64,000 nt of DNA from Hyaloperonospora brassicae (lineage: Eukaryota; Oomycota; Peronosporomycetes; Peronosporales; Peronosporaceae), in assembly GCA_947650285.1 (NCBI GenBank), contig CANTFL010001244.1, positions 62,001 to 126,000 of the forward strand. Direction: 5' to 3'. The translations under genes were made by a program, and so were the position numbers. How positions within the stretch are numbered: position 1 is the stretch's first letter; every line of letters begins with the position of its first letter. Shown here piece after piece: positions 1 to 11,754 of this stretch. The notes under the pieces are model-generated. The model made no database searches. It worked only from the letters and a program-made list of their open reading frames with translations, and had not been told where the DNA came from.

Positions 1-2852
1 CATAGCACCACTACCAGCTTGCAGACCGCATTCATCTTTTTGTGGGCACAAGCAGCTCGGACTTCCGAAGCTGGTCGAAGGTTTCGCTGGTATAACAAAT
101 AGTGTGGATGGGTTGGTGAACAATCGGCGAGCAGCGGTGGTAGAGTCCAGGTCCGGACTTTACAACAGGGCGAACTCTGACAGCAGGAATCAAAGCTTTC
201 GATTGCAGTATTGCTCTGCACGCAGCTTTCGAGGAAGTCGGTCGGCCACCTGTCCACACGACTACCATCCATATGATCGACTTGATTGCGGCATCAACCA
301 ACGCTGTCTGCACGTGCTGGAAAGGTGTGGAAGGAGGAGGAAAAAGAGAGAGGAGAAGTCCAGCAAAACATTTTAACAGCTGGAAAGCGACGCTCGAAGC
401 ACTGGGATGTCTGTCTGTCAACATCGTTGCGGAGATTCCGACAAAGTTGCTCTACCGTTTGGTGCAGAGCAAATTGTCGCTTCCAAACAGGTGCGATAAG
501 TTACACAGATGTGATGGATGCTGGACATGTGCGAGCAAACAACGTCGTCGCTTCGTATGCACGTTCAAGCTCGACCGGCTGTTCCTAACATGCATTCTTC
601 TCTGGACTAACGGCGTGCGCAAACCCTCTTTCTTTGTATTGACAAGGTTTGTCGACTGTCAACCACGACGGCTGTTTGATGCAGATAGCACGTATCGACA
701 CAACAGACAGTGTGTTCAACAAAGACTGTGCTTACGCCGTTTCTTCGTCTGTAAACCTTCTAGTCTTCACGTACAACGGAGACGCGACGAGTACCGAATT
801 GAATTGCAAGTACGCGTTGCATTCCATACGTCGTATTGCTCCGAGAAGACGACATGTACGATGTGCGAGTTAGCGTTGACGAAGTGACCTCTTATTGCTA
901 GCAGCGTTAAGGCCAACTCTGTAAAGCACAGTGCATGGCTTTCTGTCGCCTAGCTCGATGGCCGTCTCTCTTTATTCCAAGGGATCTGACAGCCAGTGGC
1001 GGCGATCATATCGCGATGATCGCCTTGTAAGAATGGTCGATAATGCTGAACACGAATGATAGAATGAACGAATGCTCGTCTCTTCTCTGTACATTTCATT
1101 GTGAGAAGCGCTGTTCGTCGCGTTCGCACCAGTCGCATCTACCACTGGTGAAACTACTGTTGTCGTGTGCATCGCGTTTTGCCGGTCGACTGCCTTACAG
1201 GTGTAGTAAGCGACAAGTCGCGACTACGGATCAGTCGGCCGCAAGCGTGGTAATTCGATGACGTGTGTTTACTATTGGGGCGTTAGCTACTGTAAGTGCC
1301 GAAGACAGCTGATTTTAGCCACGGAAACGATGAACGTCCTCGTCTTCGTATCAGCTTTGGCGTTACATAATCCTCGAGTCTGCTATGCGATCATTTTCCG
1401 ATCTTCTACGTTAGTCTGTTGCTGACAGATAGGAACTAGTTCGCTTGACGGTGGACGTTGTAGAGCTTGCGTCTGGTCATAACGACACACCATCCGTAGA
1501 CCTAGCCGGGTCTAGATAGCTCGGATTTGCACTTCAAATTCGATATAGCATATCACTGATGTCTCGTTCTTTCGGTCAGACGTATGCAAGCAGCTTGCCC
1601 GCTGGACGCGACGTCGGATCATGGCTCTGTTCTCCTTGTTCGACAGCACAAGTCCATTGGTCATCTACAAAAGTGCGCATAGCGCATAGTGGACAATGAG
1701 ATGCAAACATCAACAGATCAACAACGCAAACTGCTATACCTTAACGTGTTCCGTGTCGTCCATCTTAAAAGGACAGTCCGTGCAAACGCTTCTTGTGATA
1801 TTATCTTCTCGCTTTCTTACCTCGAATCGATGAGTACTCTAGTACATTCTTCCACGACCGCAATTGACATGCGCTTTATTTCTCGTTCCTTTGCTTGCAG
1901 GAGTTCTTTGTAAAAACGCCGCATCGTTCCTGAGCGGCTGAGGCAGCGAAGACTTTTTGCATGCCATCCTTTGAGGAGTGTGTGGTTCCAGAAACGTTTT
2001 CAGGAGATCGTAGAGGCGTCTTTCTACAGCTAAGCATGAAAGCTGTAAGACCCTCTTCGTGGGTTTGGTGTTCAAGATCCGATGTCTGAGTAGGCGATGA
2101 GTCATATAAATTGTAGATGACGGACATTATACATCGTAACTCTCGCACACCAATATGACCAATCGTAAAAGATCACAATTGCAAGATTATAAACAAACAA
2201 AATGCATTTAACAGCTCAAGTCTACGTGTGAATATTCACTCTTTACGTGTACTACTTCTTTGACAAAACATGATTTTGCTAAAGTTGCCGACGGTACCGA
2301 CTGTACCAAACATTGATGCTGAACCGCAAATATATAGCTTCATGCGTACGTAGACCGAAGCAACAAGGTCCAAGCTCTACACTTGTTGGTGGCGGTGCAT
2401 ATCACATAATACTCATAGTCCGACACAGTTTATAGTTTAGCGACAACGTAAAAGGCTTGCTTATACGTTTATGTTTATGCTGGTGAAAATCCTCTAATCG
2501 ATGTAAATGACGCACACTTTTGAGAGCATACATAATGTTCACGTAGGTCGTGGAAATCTTTTTGACAATCAACCTCGCTTTCATCATCACAGGATTCACT
2601 TTAGTAGCGGAGATAATGGTCGTATCTCTGACTACAAATTCACAGCAATTTACTTTCAATATTGTACGTCTACGAGACGCCTTGAAAGAGTGGACTAGTT
2701 GAACGTACTGCAAAGATCACGTCGCTGGAAGGCCTAGTGGATGCAAAAAGTTCAGATTGTACAACGAAGAGTAGCAGTTATGTCGTGTGCACACTGCCTT
2801 ACACCTTCGTTTATCATCACTTGGCGCCACACGAAGCAGACGGGCGCTCATT
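1..2852. other. Unassigned region, no supported gene
   Basis: I find no recognisable domain on either strand. Many short frames overlap one another without a coding bias I can trust. The most protein-like stretch is a plus-strand frame from about 286 to 873, which stays in one frame through two stops (about 586-588 and 640-642) and ends in a segment with spaced cysteines (649-873). It could be a decayed host gene or chance. From about 2150 onward the sequence turns AT-rich. No transposon ends are visible here apart from the LTR that begins at 2853. Confidence 0.3.
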
Positions 2853-3315
2853 TTTACGGGGCACGACCTTGTCAGATGACTGGTAAGACCTTTTGTTAAT
2901 AGAACACACGACTGCGTGCTCCCGACGCCACGTACACATAACGAGGAAGCGCAACCGAAGCAAACAGAACCCGAAAGCTCTTTCTGAGGGAAAAGTAGAA
3001 CTGTATTTAATATAGTTATGTCTCTTTAATAAACCATCTTTGCCTTCATCTAACTATATTAAACTACAATCTACTATGTGGGTTTCTTGCTCACCACCCA
3101 TTGCGCGCGTCCAGCAGTAATTGGTGGTTAATTTTGTTGATGTATCGTGAACATCAACCAAGAAGTGGAGCAACCACGAATATTACCCTAGGGGGTTATA
3201 TTCTGCCAACATTACCTTTTTTTGAGTAATGTCAACTAAATATTATCTAATTCGATAAGATTCAACAATTGATACATTCCTATCAATTTTTATGTAACGG
3301 GCTCACCCCATTACA
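2853..3315. repeat. Solo LTR of the element-1 gypsy family
   Basis: This stretch matches the LTRs of gypsy element 1 (3951-4420 and 13207-13675) in order: an ACGGGGCACG-type left end, the ACCCGAAAGCTC block, AAAAGTAGAACTGT, the ATATAGTTA/TAACTATAT pair, TTGCGCGCGTCCAGCAG, and a right end of TAACGGGCTCACCCC then ATTACA. No gag-pol sequence lies beside it, so it is a solo LTR left by LTR-LTR recombination or a truncated copy. It keeps several hairpins of the family in near-perfect form, for example GGTTGATGT/ACATCAACC, ACATTAC/GTAATGT and AATTGATA/TATCAATT. Exact ends are uncertain by a few bases. Confidence 0.75.
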
Positions 3316-3324
3316 CTCTTTCAG

Positions 3325-3500
3325 TTAAATGCAATTACTACGCGGATGACGTCGCTTTGATAAGTGCAAAGCATGTCATTGTAGAAGCGATGGCAGAGGC
3401 AGGACATCTATTAGATGCTGGCCAAGTGCTTTCTAAGCAGTAGAAGATGAACATGGTACAGTCTTACGAAGTGGTGATTGACACAAAGATGTCTTAATAC
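3325..3500 (+). pseudogene. Possible non-LTR (LINE) reverse transcriptase remnant
   Basis: A short plus-strand frame reads NYYADDVALISA at about 3331-3366, resembling the YADD catalytic box and following hydrophobic residues of LINE reverse transcriptases. It is followed in frame by a helix-like stretch and, after one stop, by KMNMVQS, which resembles the conserved lysine/asparagine motif downstream of the active site in LINE RTs. The fragment is about 55 codons with no visible LINE ends. The match rests on a short motif, so chance is possible. Confidence 0.35.
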
Positions 3501-3950
3501 TCTCTTTTTTCCATTCTCTCTTCGTGACTTGATAGAAACATGCAGCATGCTAAACTGGCATTAGTTGAGCAACATTCACAGACACTGTCGGTCTCCCTGC
3601 CTTAATGTGTACTTGGTGAAAGGGACGTAGATCGTGGGCGGCGGTGTAAGGTCGATATATACGTCTTAATTTGATAGGCACCAGCGCATTGATAGAAGAT
3701 CTAAAATGAATGAAAACAATGACATTGCTTGATCATCTACGCAACAAGTTTCAGCGACCAATACGGTTACATCGTCGTGTATTTGTGGCTTCGGTGTAGA
3801 ACAATCAATCGGACAAGAGTAGTGCCGCGAGGCTGATACACGTGTTGATTTGTCGTCGTGATTTCGCGCCGACACCGTGACACTACATCATACGATACTA
3901 GTATGACGCGTTCCATCTGTCGCACCAGGAGCTTCTGACAATGTGATAAC
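3501..3950. other. Spacer with no recognised gene
   Basis: Between the putative LINE remnant and the left LTR of element 1 I see no domain, RNA gene or repeat. Short frames on both strands look like chance. The last few bases (GATAACGG) precede the degraded LTR end, so the exact border is uncertain. Confidence 0.3.
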
Positions 3951-4420
3951 GGTAACGGGACACGCTCTTGCTCAGATAACTGAGCAAGGCTTTGTATTGA
4001 TAACAATAAAAGGGTGCGTACGCCCGACGTCACGTGCACGTGGCGTGGGGAAGCGCGACCGAGACAATACAGAACCCGAAAGCTCTGTCTTGAGGGAAAA
4101 GTAGAACTGTTATTTAATATAGTTATTTTCTTACTAAATCATCTTTCGTCTTAGTCTAACTATATTAAACTACTGTCTCCTATGTGGGTCTTCTGTCCAC
4201 CACCCATTGCGCGCGTCCAGCAGCAATTGGTGGTTAAGGTGGTTGATGTACACGGTATATGAACCAATAAGTGGACCCCTCCACATATATTACCCTTAGG
4301 GGTAATATTCCGACAACATCGCTTTTCTCGAGTGATGTTAATTGAATACTATCAAAATAGATATTATTCAAAATTGGTACTTTCGAACCAATTTTTATGT
4401 AACGGGCTCACCCCGTCATA
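3951..4420 (-). repeat. Element 1 left LTR (3' LTR)
   Basis: It matches the right LTR at 13207-13675 over its length, including GCTCAGATAACTGAGC, CGACGTCACGT, ACCCGAAAGCTC and the ATATAGTTA/TAACTATAT pair. The right end TAACGGGCTCACCCCGTC is clear. The left end has diverged from TGTGACGGGGCA to GGTAACGGGACA. The bases just inside on the minus strand, AAGGAAGGTG, are purine-rich and suit a polypurine tract next to a 3' LTR. Confidence 0.8.
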
Positions 4421-4563
4421 TCACACCTTCCTTAACCATCTGTCACTATCGTGATTGATTTGTTGATCACTGAGAGACTCCCGTCGGGTCTCTCTGGGGA
4501 CGAGGAGCACTTGTTGGTCTTTCCCTTCTCATTTAGACTTCAGAGCGCGTGAGTAGTCGGTAC

Positions 4564-6340
4564 ATGCGCTCCGGGAGCAAGGCTTCGTCCGAAGCGGCTG
4601 CACAGATGCGTGCAGCCGGATGGCAAAACACTCAAGGCTCGGCAGCAGGCGATAATGCGCCTGCTGCTGCAAATGAACAGCCTGCAACACCCATAGTTGC
4701 AGGTGCAAGCGGTCATCCACGTGCAGCTTCTTCACCCGCAGCTTCCGCCGCGGGTGGAAGTCCCATGGACGTCGATCCCGAATTAAAGTTTGGGCTATTC
4801 GGGAGAGCCGGATCCCCCGTCCAACTCCAAGTCGCCCACAAAGCCTGACCGTAAGGTTGCAAAAACGAAGACTGCTGCGCCTCGCGGCAGTTTCGATCCT
4901 ATATTGCGGCATGAGATGTTCGGTTCATCCGACGATTAAGGGAATTCGTCACCGGGATCGAATCGATCGCGCTCGTATTCATACGAGGCGAGTGTGCAAC
5001 ATGAGGACGTACGTCCTCATGACGATGTCGATGACTCTTCGCGGAGTCATCGTAGCCATAGCCGCAGTAATGCGAGGTATTGCGGCGATCGTGGCGCCAG
5101 TGATTACGTTGGCACCACGCAAGAGGAGCAGGATATTGAAGCGTTGCGATCTGCTCCTGAAAACAAGCCATGGATACCTTCCGTGAGCGAGATGAGAGGG
5201 TGGTATGGGTATACCACTGGGAGTTGTCGGATCCCACTCTTTGACACGTCAAGGATCCATGGTCTTGACCCCAGTGCAAACCATTTTCGCACTGAGCATG
5301 ACTTTTACATATATGTCTTCTTTAGACATCGATGGTACCACAGAAAGCGAAAGAGAGACGAGCTCTATTTGGTGTAGGCGTGGAATTCGTTCGTCGGCAA
5401 CACTGAGAATGTTGGCCGCAAGTTTTGGCTGGACAAACTCGATGTTGATCGCAACAGGTTTGAGCTGAAGTCTCATTTAGGTGCTCTATACAAACTGCAC
5501 CGATTGTCTCGAGAGGCAGGTTTGCCTTTCCTTTCGTGGGGAGAGAATTGCTTGAGTTGTGTTGACAACTTAGTTCACGCCTTTGGGGAGGCTTATCTCC
5601 CTAATCAACGCTACTGGAGGGCGCGCATCTCGTTAGAGATACGTCAAGGGATTGGGAACCTACAATCCCTTTACGAACGCGATCGGCGTTCGTACGACGA
5701 TGGACCTCCATCGTCTGGTGTGTCTTTTCGTAGTTCTCGACGAAGCCGGGCACATCGAACATCAGCTGGGAGCGGGGATCCCAGCTGTTCTAAGAGGGTG
5801 GATACCCTCGCCACTGGACGAGGTAACTCGTCCTTGATCCTGAATCGTCACGGTGGTTCAAGATACTCTCCACAAGGAAGCGTTGACCACCGTGGGAGTC
5901 AATCAAAGGATGTGGTGGAGGAGGGAAAACCTTCTCCAGATGATTCGGTTCACCATCTCGACCCTTTCGAGATGGATCGCGCAATCGATGAATTGCGCGA
6001 TAATTTGGAGCACGAGCGGGACAGGCGTTACGCTATGACCGACACTGTGCGGCAGCACCACAAGGATCGCGGAGCCGAGCGTGCAGAGGACCGTGCTGAG
6101 TACGCGGTCGCGCAATTGCAGGTCGAGCGCGATATCCACTCCTTCGTTGAGGATCTGGGGATGGCACGCATCGAGATCTCTCGGCTGAACGGAGAGATCT
6201 CTTCATTACGCAGCCAAGCCGATCGTCTGGAGCGCGAACGCAAGATCCTGATAGAGGTTCTTGCACGTGGGGTACATCTTCATCGTCGGAAGAGGGCTCG
6301 TACTGACAGTACGGGCGGAGACGTCCCACGTAAAACGTAG
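4564..6340 (+). pseudogene. Plus-strand accessory ORF of element 1 (antisense to pol), broken
   Basis: This is the element-1 version of the plus-strand frame seen intact-looking in stretches of elements 2 and 3. The N-terminal part (from ATG 4564) is Ala/Ser/Pro-rich and low complexity. A conserved middle part follows after frame changes (about 5220-5660), with IPLFDTSRIHGL, FRHRWY and SREAGLPFLSWGE matching the other copies. The last ~200 codons (5504-6340) stay open and end in a predicted coiled coil of heptad-like RDRRYA...RLNGEISSLRSQADRLERER type and a basic RKRAR tail. The function is unknown. Its minus strand encodes the integrase tail and chromodomain. Protein similarity between distant copies suggests it was once a real product. 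Confidence 0.6.
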
Positions 6341-7641
6341 GATGCGTAGGCATACTACTTGGCAGTTCGATCGTGTATGCGATGGATTGTCGGCGCAGCA
6401 CACGAAAGGGGCCGATGTACTTGGGCAGTAGTTTACTGCTGCCCACATTGGTGACTACGTGTCTAGGTAAGTTTACTGTAGATTGTAGGAATAAGTCACC
6501 TTTGACAAATGAATGTACATTTGCCCTTACATTCTTGTCAGTGTTCCGTTTCTAAAGGTCCACCGCGTAAGCGATGGAATTCTATACGAAACGGACCACT
6601 GCTTTACGATTCAGCAGAAATCTTCTGCTGAATCGGCATTGTTTTGTTCAGTTCGTCTTGTACGAACTACAGAAAGAGTCCTTTCCTCTTTCTCTTCATC
6701 GGCGAGGATGTCGTCATCTTCGCTGGAATAGTCGTTGACGTTGCCTAAAATACCAGCATCGTCCTCATCATCTGTATCTATAATAGCGTCATCGCTATTA
6801 TTGAGGTGATCCTCTTCTTCGATGTCGACTTGATCGACATCGGCATCATACGTGTCGAAGTTTGCGTCGGCACGTGATGAGCAAGAGCCAGAACGGTTTT
6901 TAATCGAGCGATTTCCCTCCCCCTTGTCCAAGAGTCACACTATAAAAGGGTAAGCAAACGTGGATGGCGTAAGCCATTCGCGAAGAATGGTGTGTGCTGT
7001 GTGGAAGCATGCACCGAATTATTAATGGAGAATTTCACCATCGGTAGGAATTCTCTCCAACTCGAGAACTAGTGGTCGTATCCGCTAAGTATCTCTTCGA
7101 GGACACGATTGGCACGCTCCGTCTGACCATCTTATTCGGGATGGTCAGATGTCTACAGCTTTAGCCGTGTTCTGAGGGAACGGAACACGGATTTCCAAAA
7201 GTCTGCCGTGAACCGAGGGTCACGGTCTGACACAAGTCCACGGGATAACCCGTAGGGTCGAAATATTGTGTTGATAAAGACACGAGCACAGCCTTGTGCC
7301 GTGATCGAATCGAGGACAGCAGCAAGATGCACCATCTTGCTGAACCGGTCAACGAGCACAAGACTATTATCGTTGTGAGTGTCTTCGGGAAATCCGAAGA
7401 CGAAGTCCATTAATACGGACTGCCAGCACTCTTCCTGGACAGGAAGCGACTATAATAGTGCACGAGATGAAGTACTGGGATTCACCCGCTGACAGACCTT
7501 GCAAGCACGAATGTACTTGCTGACAAACTGATACTGGTGGGGCCAGTAAAAGTCACGACCTACTGTAAGGTAAGTCTTTTCCCGACCACGTTGACCACCT
7601 ATTGAGGCATCGTGACACTCGTACATGATGCGTAAGCGCAA
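5790..7641 (-). pseudogene. Element 1 integrase with chromodomain, broken
   Basis: On the minus strand, the zinc-binding region reads HDASIGGQRGREKTYL and CKVCQR (7450-7641), the first His of the usual pattern being altered. The catalytic core follows with DFVFGFPED, DRFSKMVHLAAV and SDRDPRFTADFW (7153-7410). An Asp/Glu-rich insert (6611-6931) leads to the GPY/F module (KLLPKYIGPFRVL, about 6350-6446). Finally comes a chromodomain with RFLVESILNHR and [10 protein letters not shown] (5790-5984). Integrase joins the cDNA to host DNA, and chromodomains of this class usually bind modified histone tails to steer insertion. Stops and frameshifts separate the pieces, so the gene is not functional as read. 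Confidence 0.8.
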
Positions 7642-7722
7642 ATCATTATATGTGAGGACGAAGATACGAGGCGTGTCGCCGGCAACGGCTGTATAATAAT
7701 CGAGCAGCCCGTTGCGTGTTGT

Positions 7723-8331
7723 CTACCGATCCGAAGAGAATCGGTACGAAGCCGGTAAATTTTTCAAAGATTTACGAGATGGATCCACCAGATGATCCAT
7801 CAAGCGCAGAAGATCCTTGTCCTCTGCGTAAACATTTCGCACGTCGTCAAGTGCAGGCGACGATGGCACACTGGATGTAAATGTTGAACAAGTGGATTGG
7901 TCTTCACAATTAGATTGCGCGCCCGACTCGAAATCGGTGCCGCGCGATAGAGCGTCAGCGACGACATTCAGTCGTCCTGGTTTATACTCCACGGAGAAGT
8001 TATACTCCGCGAAGAAAGAAAGCCACCTCGCCATCCTTCGCGAGAGGTGTGGGCTGTTTACGGCCGTGCGTAGTGACGCATGGTCCGTATAGACAACAAA
8101 AGGTCTATCTACGAGGAGATAGACGCGAAACTTAGCCAGTGCGTACTTCATGGCAATGAGTTCCTTGTCACGCACTGGGTAATTACGCTCAGCTGCTTGC
8201 AGCTGAAGCGATTGATAGTAGATGACGCGTTCTGCACCATCTGTGTCAAATTGCATCAACGCACAGCCGATTGCAAAATCGCTGGCGTCACAGACCACGT
8301 GAGATGGTCGGTCCTGATCCGCAATCGCCAA
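7723..8331 (-). pseudogene. Element 1 RNase H region, fragment
   Basis: This 202-codon minus frame carries the gypsy RNase H motifs VVCDASDFAIGCALMQF, AERNYPVRDKELIAMKYAL, FVVYTDHASL and EYKPGRLNVVADALSR, followed by the connection to integrase. RNase H degrades the RNA strand of the RNA-DNA hybrid during reverse transcription. The frame is open over this span but is cut off from the RT upstream and the integrase downstream by frame changes. Its upstream part, from about 8130, is almost identical to the matching part of element 2. Confidence 0.8.
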
Positions 8332-8429
8332 TATCGGCGATGCATCAAGCTTTGCTCAAAATCTACAAAGGAACGCTGACAGTCAACGTTTCATGACCAC
8401 TTCACATTGTTCTTGAGTAAACAAGAAAT

Positions 8430-9240
8430 ATGCACGGTCATCTCGGCGTAGTTGCGCGAGTACTTGTGCAGCTAAGCCGCTAGTCCAAGGAACTTCCTTA
8501 GTCCCTTGACATCGACTGGCACTGGCCAGTCGGTGATCGCCTTGATCTTTTCTGGATCAGGGCGTACGCCGTGTTTACCCACGATGCACCCAAGAAGTGG
8601 TATTTCGCTAGCCGCGAATATACACTTCTTGAGGTTTGCTTACAACTTATGCTTGCGCATAAGTTGAAGAACTTGACGAACGTGAGTTCTATGAGCTTCA
8701 ACGTCCGTCTTTCCGTCCATAGCCCGACTATGGACGAACACATCGTCAAAATAACTCGGTGAGAAGTCTCACACCGGTCTCAACAGATTTGTAACGCATC
8801 TGTTGAACGTTGCAGGGGCGTTACTCAGCCCCTGTGGCATCACTAGCCACTCCCACAGCATACCGCTGAGAGTGCTCACTACTTTGTACGGGATGTCCCC
8901 TTCACGCATGAGGATCTTAAAGAATTCATCCACCAGAACCAAGGACGAAAAGATGGTACTTTTTGACATACCATCTATGATTACGTCCTTCCTCGGTATC
9001 GGCGTCTGAGGCGGTACCGTTGCAGCATTCAATTTTTTGAAAGCAACTTCTATCCACCATCCTCTTGTGGCCTTTCGCACACAGGAAGGTCGGATAGCTG
9101 TGAGAGGATGTTGATTCCCTCACATGACCCGCTGCAAAGCGATCGGCAAAGAACTTGTCGATCGCGACTACTTGTTCACGAGGCAGTGGCCACTGCTTCA
9201 TGACTTCGAGCCCGGTCTGAGCTCTATCTCGTGTTGAGTG
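8430..9240 (-). pseudogene. Element 1 reverse transcriptase, broken
   Basis: Minus-strand frames give the RT order: REQVVAIDKFFADRFAAGHV (near 9190), PRKDVIIDGMSKSTIFSS, then LVLVDEFF where gypsy RTs usually have a catalytic Asp (SSLDL), then MPQGLSNAPATFNRC. The YFDD catalytic box lies near 8750, then FLGLAA, then an in-frame TAG (about 8471-8473) before LHKY. Motif A has Val in place of Asp, so this RT should be inactive. About 1.2 kb here (8130-9325) is nearly identical, without indels, to 23200-24395 of element 2, including the Val change. Confidence 0.8.
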
Positions 9241-9292
9241 CCTTTGTCCTTAAGCAACCCGCATGGCACGGATCAGGGAACCCATCCTTGAA

Positions 9293-9891
9293 TTATATCA
9301 AATCTTTATATAAAGGATTTGCCTGAAGCGACTCCCAGGATTGAGATTCATACCTCTCAATCCGAGTCTTTTCATCGAGGACACTTTCTTCCATCGATGA
9401 GCTGCTGAGAACCCGTTCGTTCTCAGCAAATACTTTTGCCGACCGAATATCGGCCACATACTCATCCTTTGTGACGAATATGGAGATCTGCTTGACTTTG
9501 CCATTACGCAGATCGCGCAAGAACCGTTTTGGTTCTAGCGTTGGCACTGAGTTATCTTCGAAGTTAACTTCGGAGGCACAATCAGATCAAGCGTGTAAGC
9601 GCATACGCTTGATACGTCAGTGACCAAGACGTTAAACGTCTCGGTTTCTTCCTGGGAACTTGTTTCCACAGTTTGCTGAGGGTATAATGCCTCATATTGA
9701 GACTCTTCAGGAATTTCCTTCCTCAAGCACGTGGGGACTTATTCCCTCTACGTCTTCTGACTGTGGCTTTACAACCACAGTCAGGTCTCGATCATCTACG
9801 GTCGGCTCTTCAGTCGACCTAGGATGACCGTGTAGCCCTTAAGCGGCAACAGGATTCTTACTTCTCGGACATTGCCCGCTAGGCATACAAT
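9293..9891 (-). pseudogene. Element 1 linker between protease and RT, broken
   Basis: Minus frames 9293-9547 and 9535-9726 match the long protease-RT linker seen open in element 3, with PTLEPKRFLRDLRNGKVKQI and SQEETETFNVLV. The segment has no catalytic motif of its own. It is separated from the protease by the 1.2-kb insertion that starts near 9892. Confidence 0.65.
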
Positions 9892-11082
9892 TTTGATAAA
9901 GTGATCACGAGATTAAACCGTGGCGTTGGGACGCAGGATGGAATCGGACGAATGAGTGACAGAAAATGACTGTTGAAGTTATTCGGATGGATCTACCTAA
10001 CCGTCGAGAAGGAGTATAGTCGAGGATCGATAATTGGCCGATCGCGACCCGCGATCAAGGGCTTGGTGCACCAAGATACAAGAACTGGATCATTCAAGGG
10101 GGTATAAGTCAAGTATAGTACTGGATCGATAGAGACAATGGGATGTAGGTGAACATGGAAGCAAGCTGGGAGAGTGGATCATGTACCCGGCGTGGATCAC
10201 ATACCGCGATCCGCCACCCCGCGACCCGCTGACTCGCGATCCACTACACCGCTATCCACTACCCCGCGATCCACCGGATACGTCATTGGTGTGGACATAT
10301 AATTGGCATGGATCACCTAATTGGTGTGTATCACGTAATTGTTGTGGATCACGTAATTGTTGTGGACCACATACCGCGATCCGGTACTCTGCGATCCGGT
10401 ATGGGGCGATCCACTATGGATTATCTGCTGTGGACCACATGATGGAAGAGGTGAATGACATCGACAGGCGACACGCAACAGCAGAACTAGCGAACAGATA
10501 GGCATATTTATAGGTTTTGGACTTGGTTGGTTGACATTCAACAGAATTGAATTTGCAACGAAAGACACGCGTCGACTTCTTGCGGGCAGGATCTTTAGCT
10601 TCCGTTGAATAGAGAGTCACCCACGTCTCAGCGAACCTCGCCCTTGGATTGTTTGGCTAGGCGGAACGTCAATTCTCACCCCCCCTCAACTTCGATAGGA
10701 CGCAGTGAACCTTACGGTTCATATTCAAGATCGCGAGACGGCTCAAGTGGTCAGAAGGCTCGCGTATCAAGCATTACCCCTGGCAAAGGCGACTCTGGGA
10801 GAGCGCTCAAGTTACAAGCGATCGAGTCCACGCGATCCGCACCTACATTTGACCTGGCGAAGCATTTCTACCCGATCAATACCTATCCCTAAGACGATCA
10901 AGTTCAGCTTCAGCTCAAGTCCACCAAAAAGAGCGCAACCCGCCCCACCGACGAATACACAAGGTGATCAAGGACATACAGAACACGGAATCGAGGTACC
11001 CCCTCCGTTAGTCGGTCGTCCAAGCGCCAGTGGAGAGTCGGGATCGCAAGAAAATTATGACTATCACTCCACCACACATCCA
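9892..11082. mobile_element. ~1.2-kb insertion in element 1 with GATC-rich degenerate tandem repeats
   Basis: In elements 2 and 3 the sequence GCTAGACATGCATCCATA is continuous. In element 1 the matching bases are parted between about 9891 and 11083. The insert contains a block of ~15-bp repeats of the CCGCGATCC(A/G)C type and ~18-bp repeats of the GTGGATCACGTAATTGTT type (about 10170-10440), then a C-rich stretch (CACCCCCCCTCAA near 10680). Its ends, TGATAAAGTGAT and ATCACTCCACCA, form an imperfect TG..CA inverted pair, which suits a solo LTR, but I see no clear target duplication. A plus frame (10705-11085) is Pro/Ser-rich and unrecognised. Identity unknown. Confidence 0.5.
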
Positions 11083-11723
11083 TGACCCGGTCCACTCGAC
11101 TTATTTGAGAGGTGGACCTTCGGCGCTGCCTGTATATCTGTACAGCCGCCGGGAGCTTGCTCCTTATTGGAGTGATCAACTACAATGTGATCTTGTGCAG
11201 TCGTGCTAACGACCGTACCGCAACTGAGGCCATCGCACTCACTCGCAGTACATCCACAAGCTTGTGGACGCTTTATGACGTTCATCAGATGGCTATCTGA
11301 TGAACAAGCGGCAGGCATCTTTACGGATCGATGCTGCCAGCTCACCCTTGGCTCGTACTTTCTGAGCCAACGTAATCCCAGGATGACATCAAATTTGTCA
11401 TCCAGATCCAGTACGATGAAGTCATCATCGTACTGTTCTTCCTCTAAAGTGTATTGGATTCTCACTGCACGCTTGTTAACGGTTATAGATGCGCCTGTAT
11501 CAAGGGCAAAGCGTCATCTTTTTTGGGGATTATGGCGCTCAACGAACTTGATCCCACGCACATCCAGTGACTGGAGACAAATAAAATCATTTGACGCCCC
11601 AAAATCAACCAGAGCACTAAGTGACATATCTTTTGCCACTTCTAACTTCAAGGTGATGAGTGATATCTCATCACCAGGTGCAAAGACACACAGTGACTGT
11701 GTACCTGGAGCAACTTTCGTCAA
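11064..11723 (-). pseudogene. Element 1 aspartic protease region, broken
   Basis: Minus frames 11514-11723 and 11064-11465 match the pol N-terminus of elements 2 and 3. The protease box reads ALVDFGASNDF where the others have ALVDCGASNNF. The aspartate is kept but the next residue differs. It is followed by the flap-like region and FDVILGLRWLRKYEPRVSW. The protease would release Gag and Pol products. A frameshift near 11465-11514 splits it. Confidence 0.7.
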
Positions 11724-11754
11724 GAGATTTGCAAATTCTCTTGAGGTTGCTGGA

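Noticed and set aside
273..887. A 204-codon plus frame near the window start that looked like a gene
   Set aside because: It is basic, Cys/Arg-rich and overlaps another open frame; no domain, signal peptide or promoter motif, and no repeat of it elsewhere.
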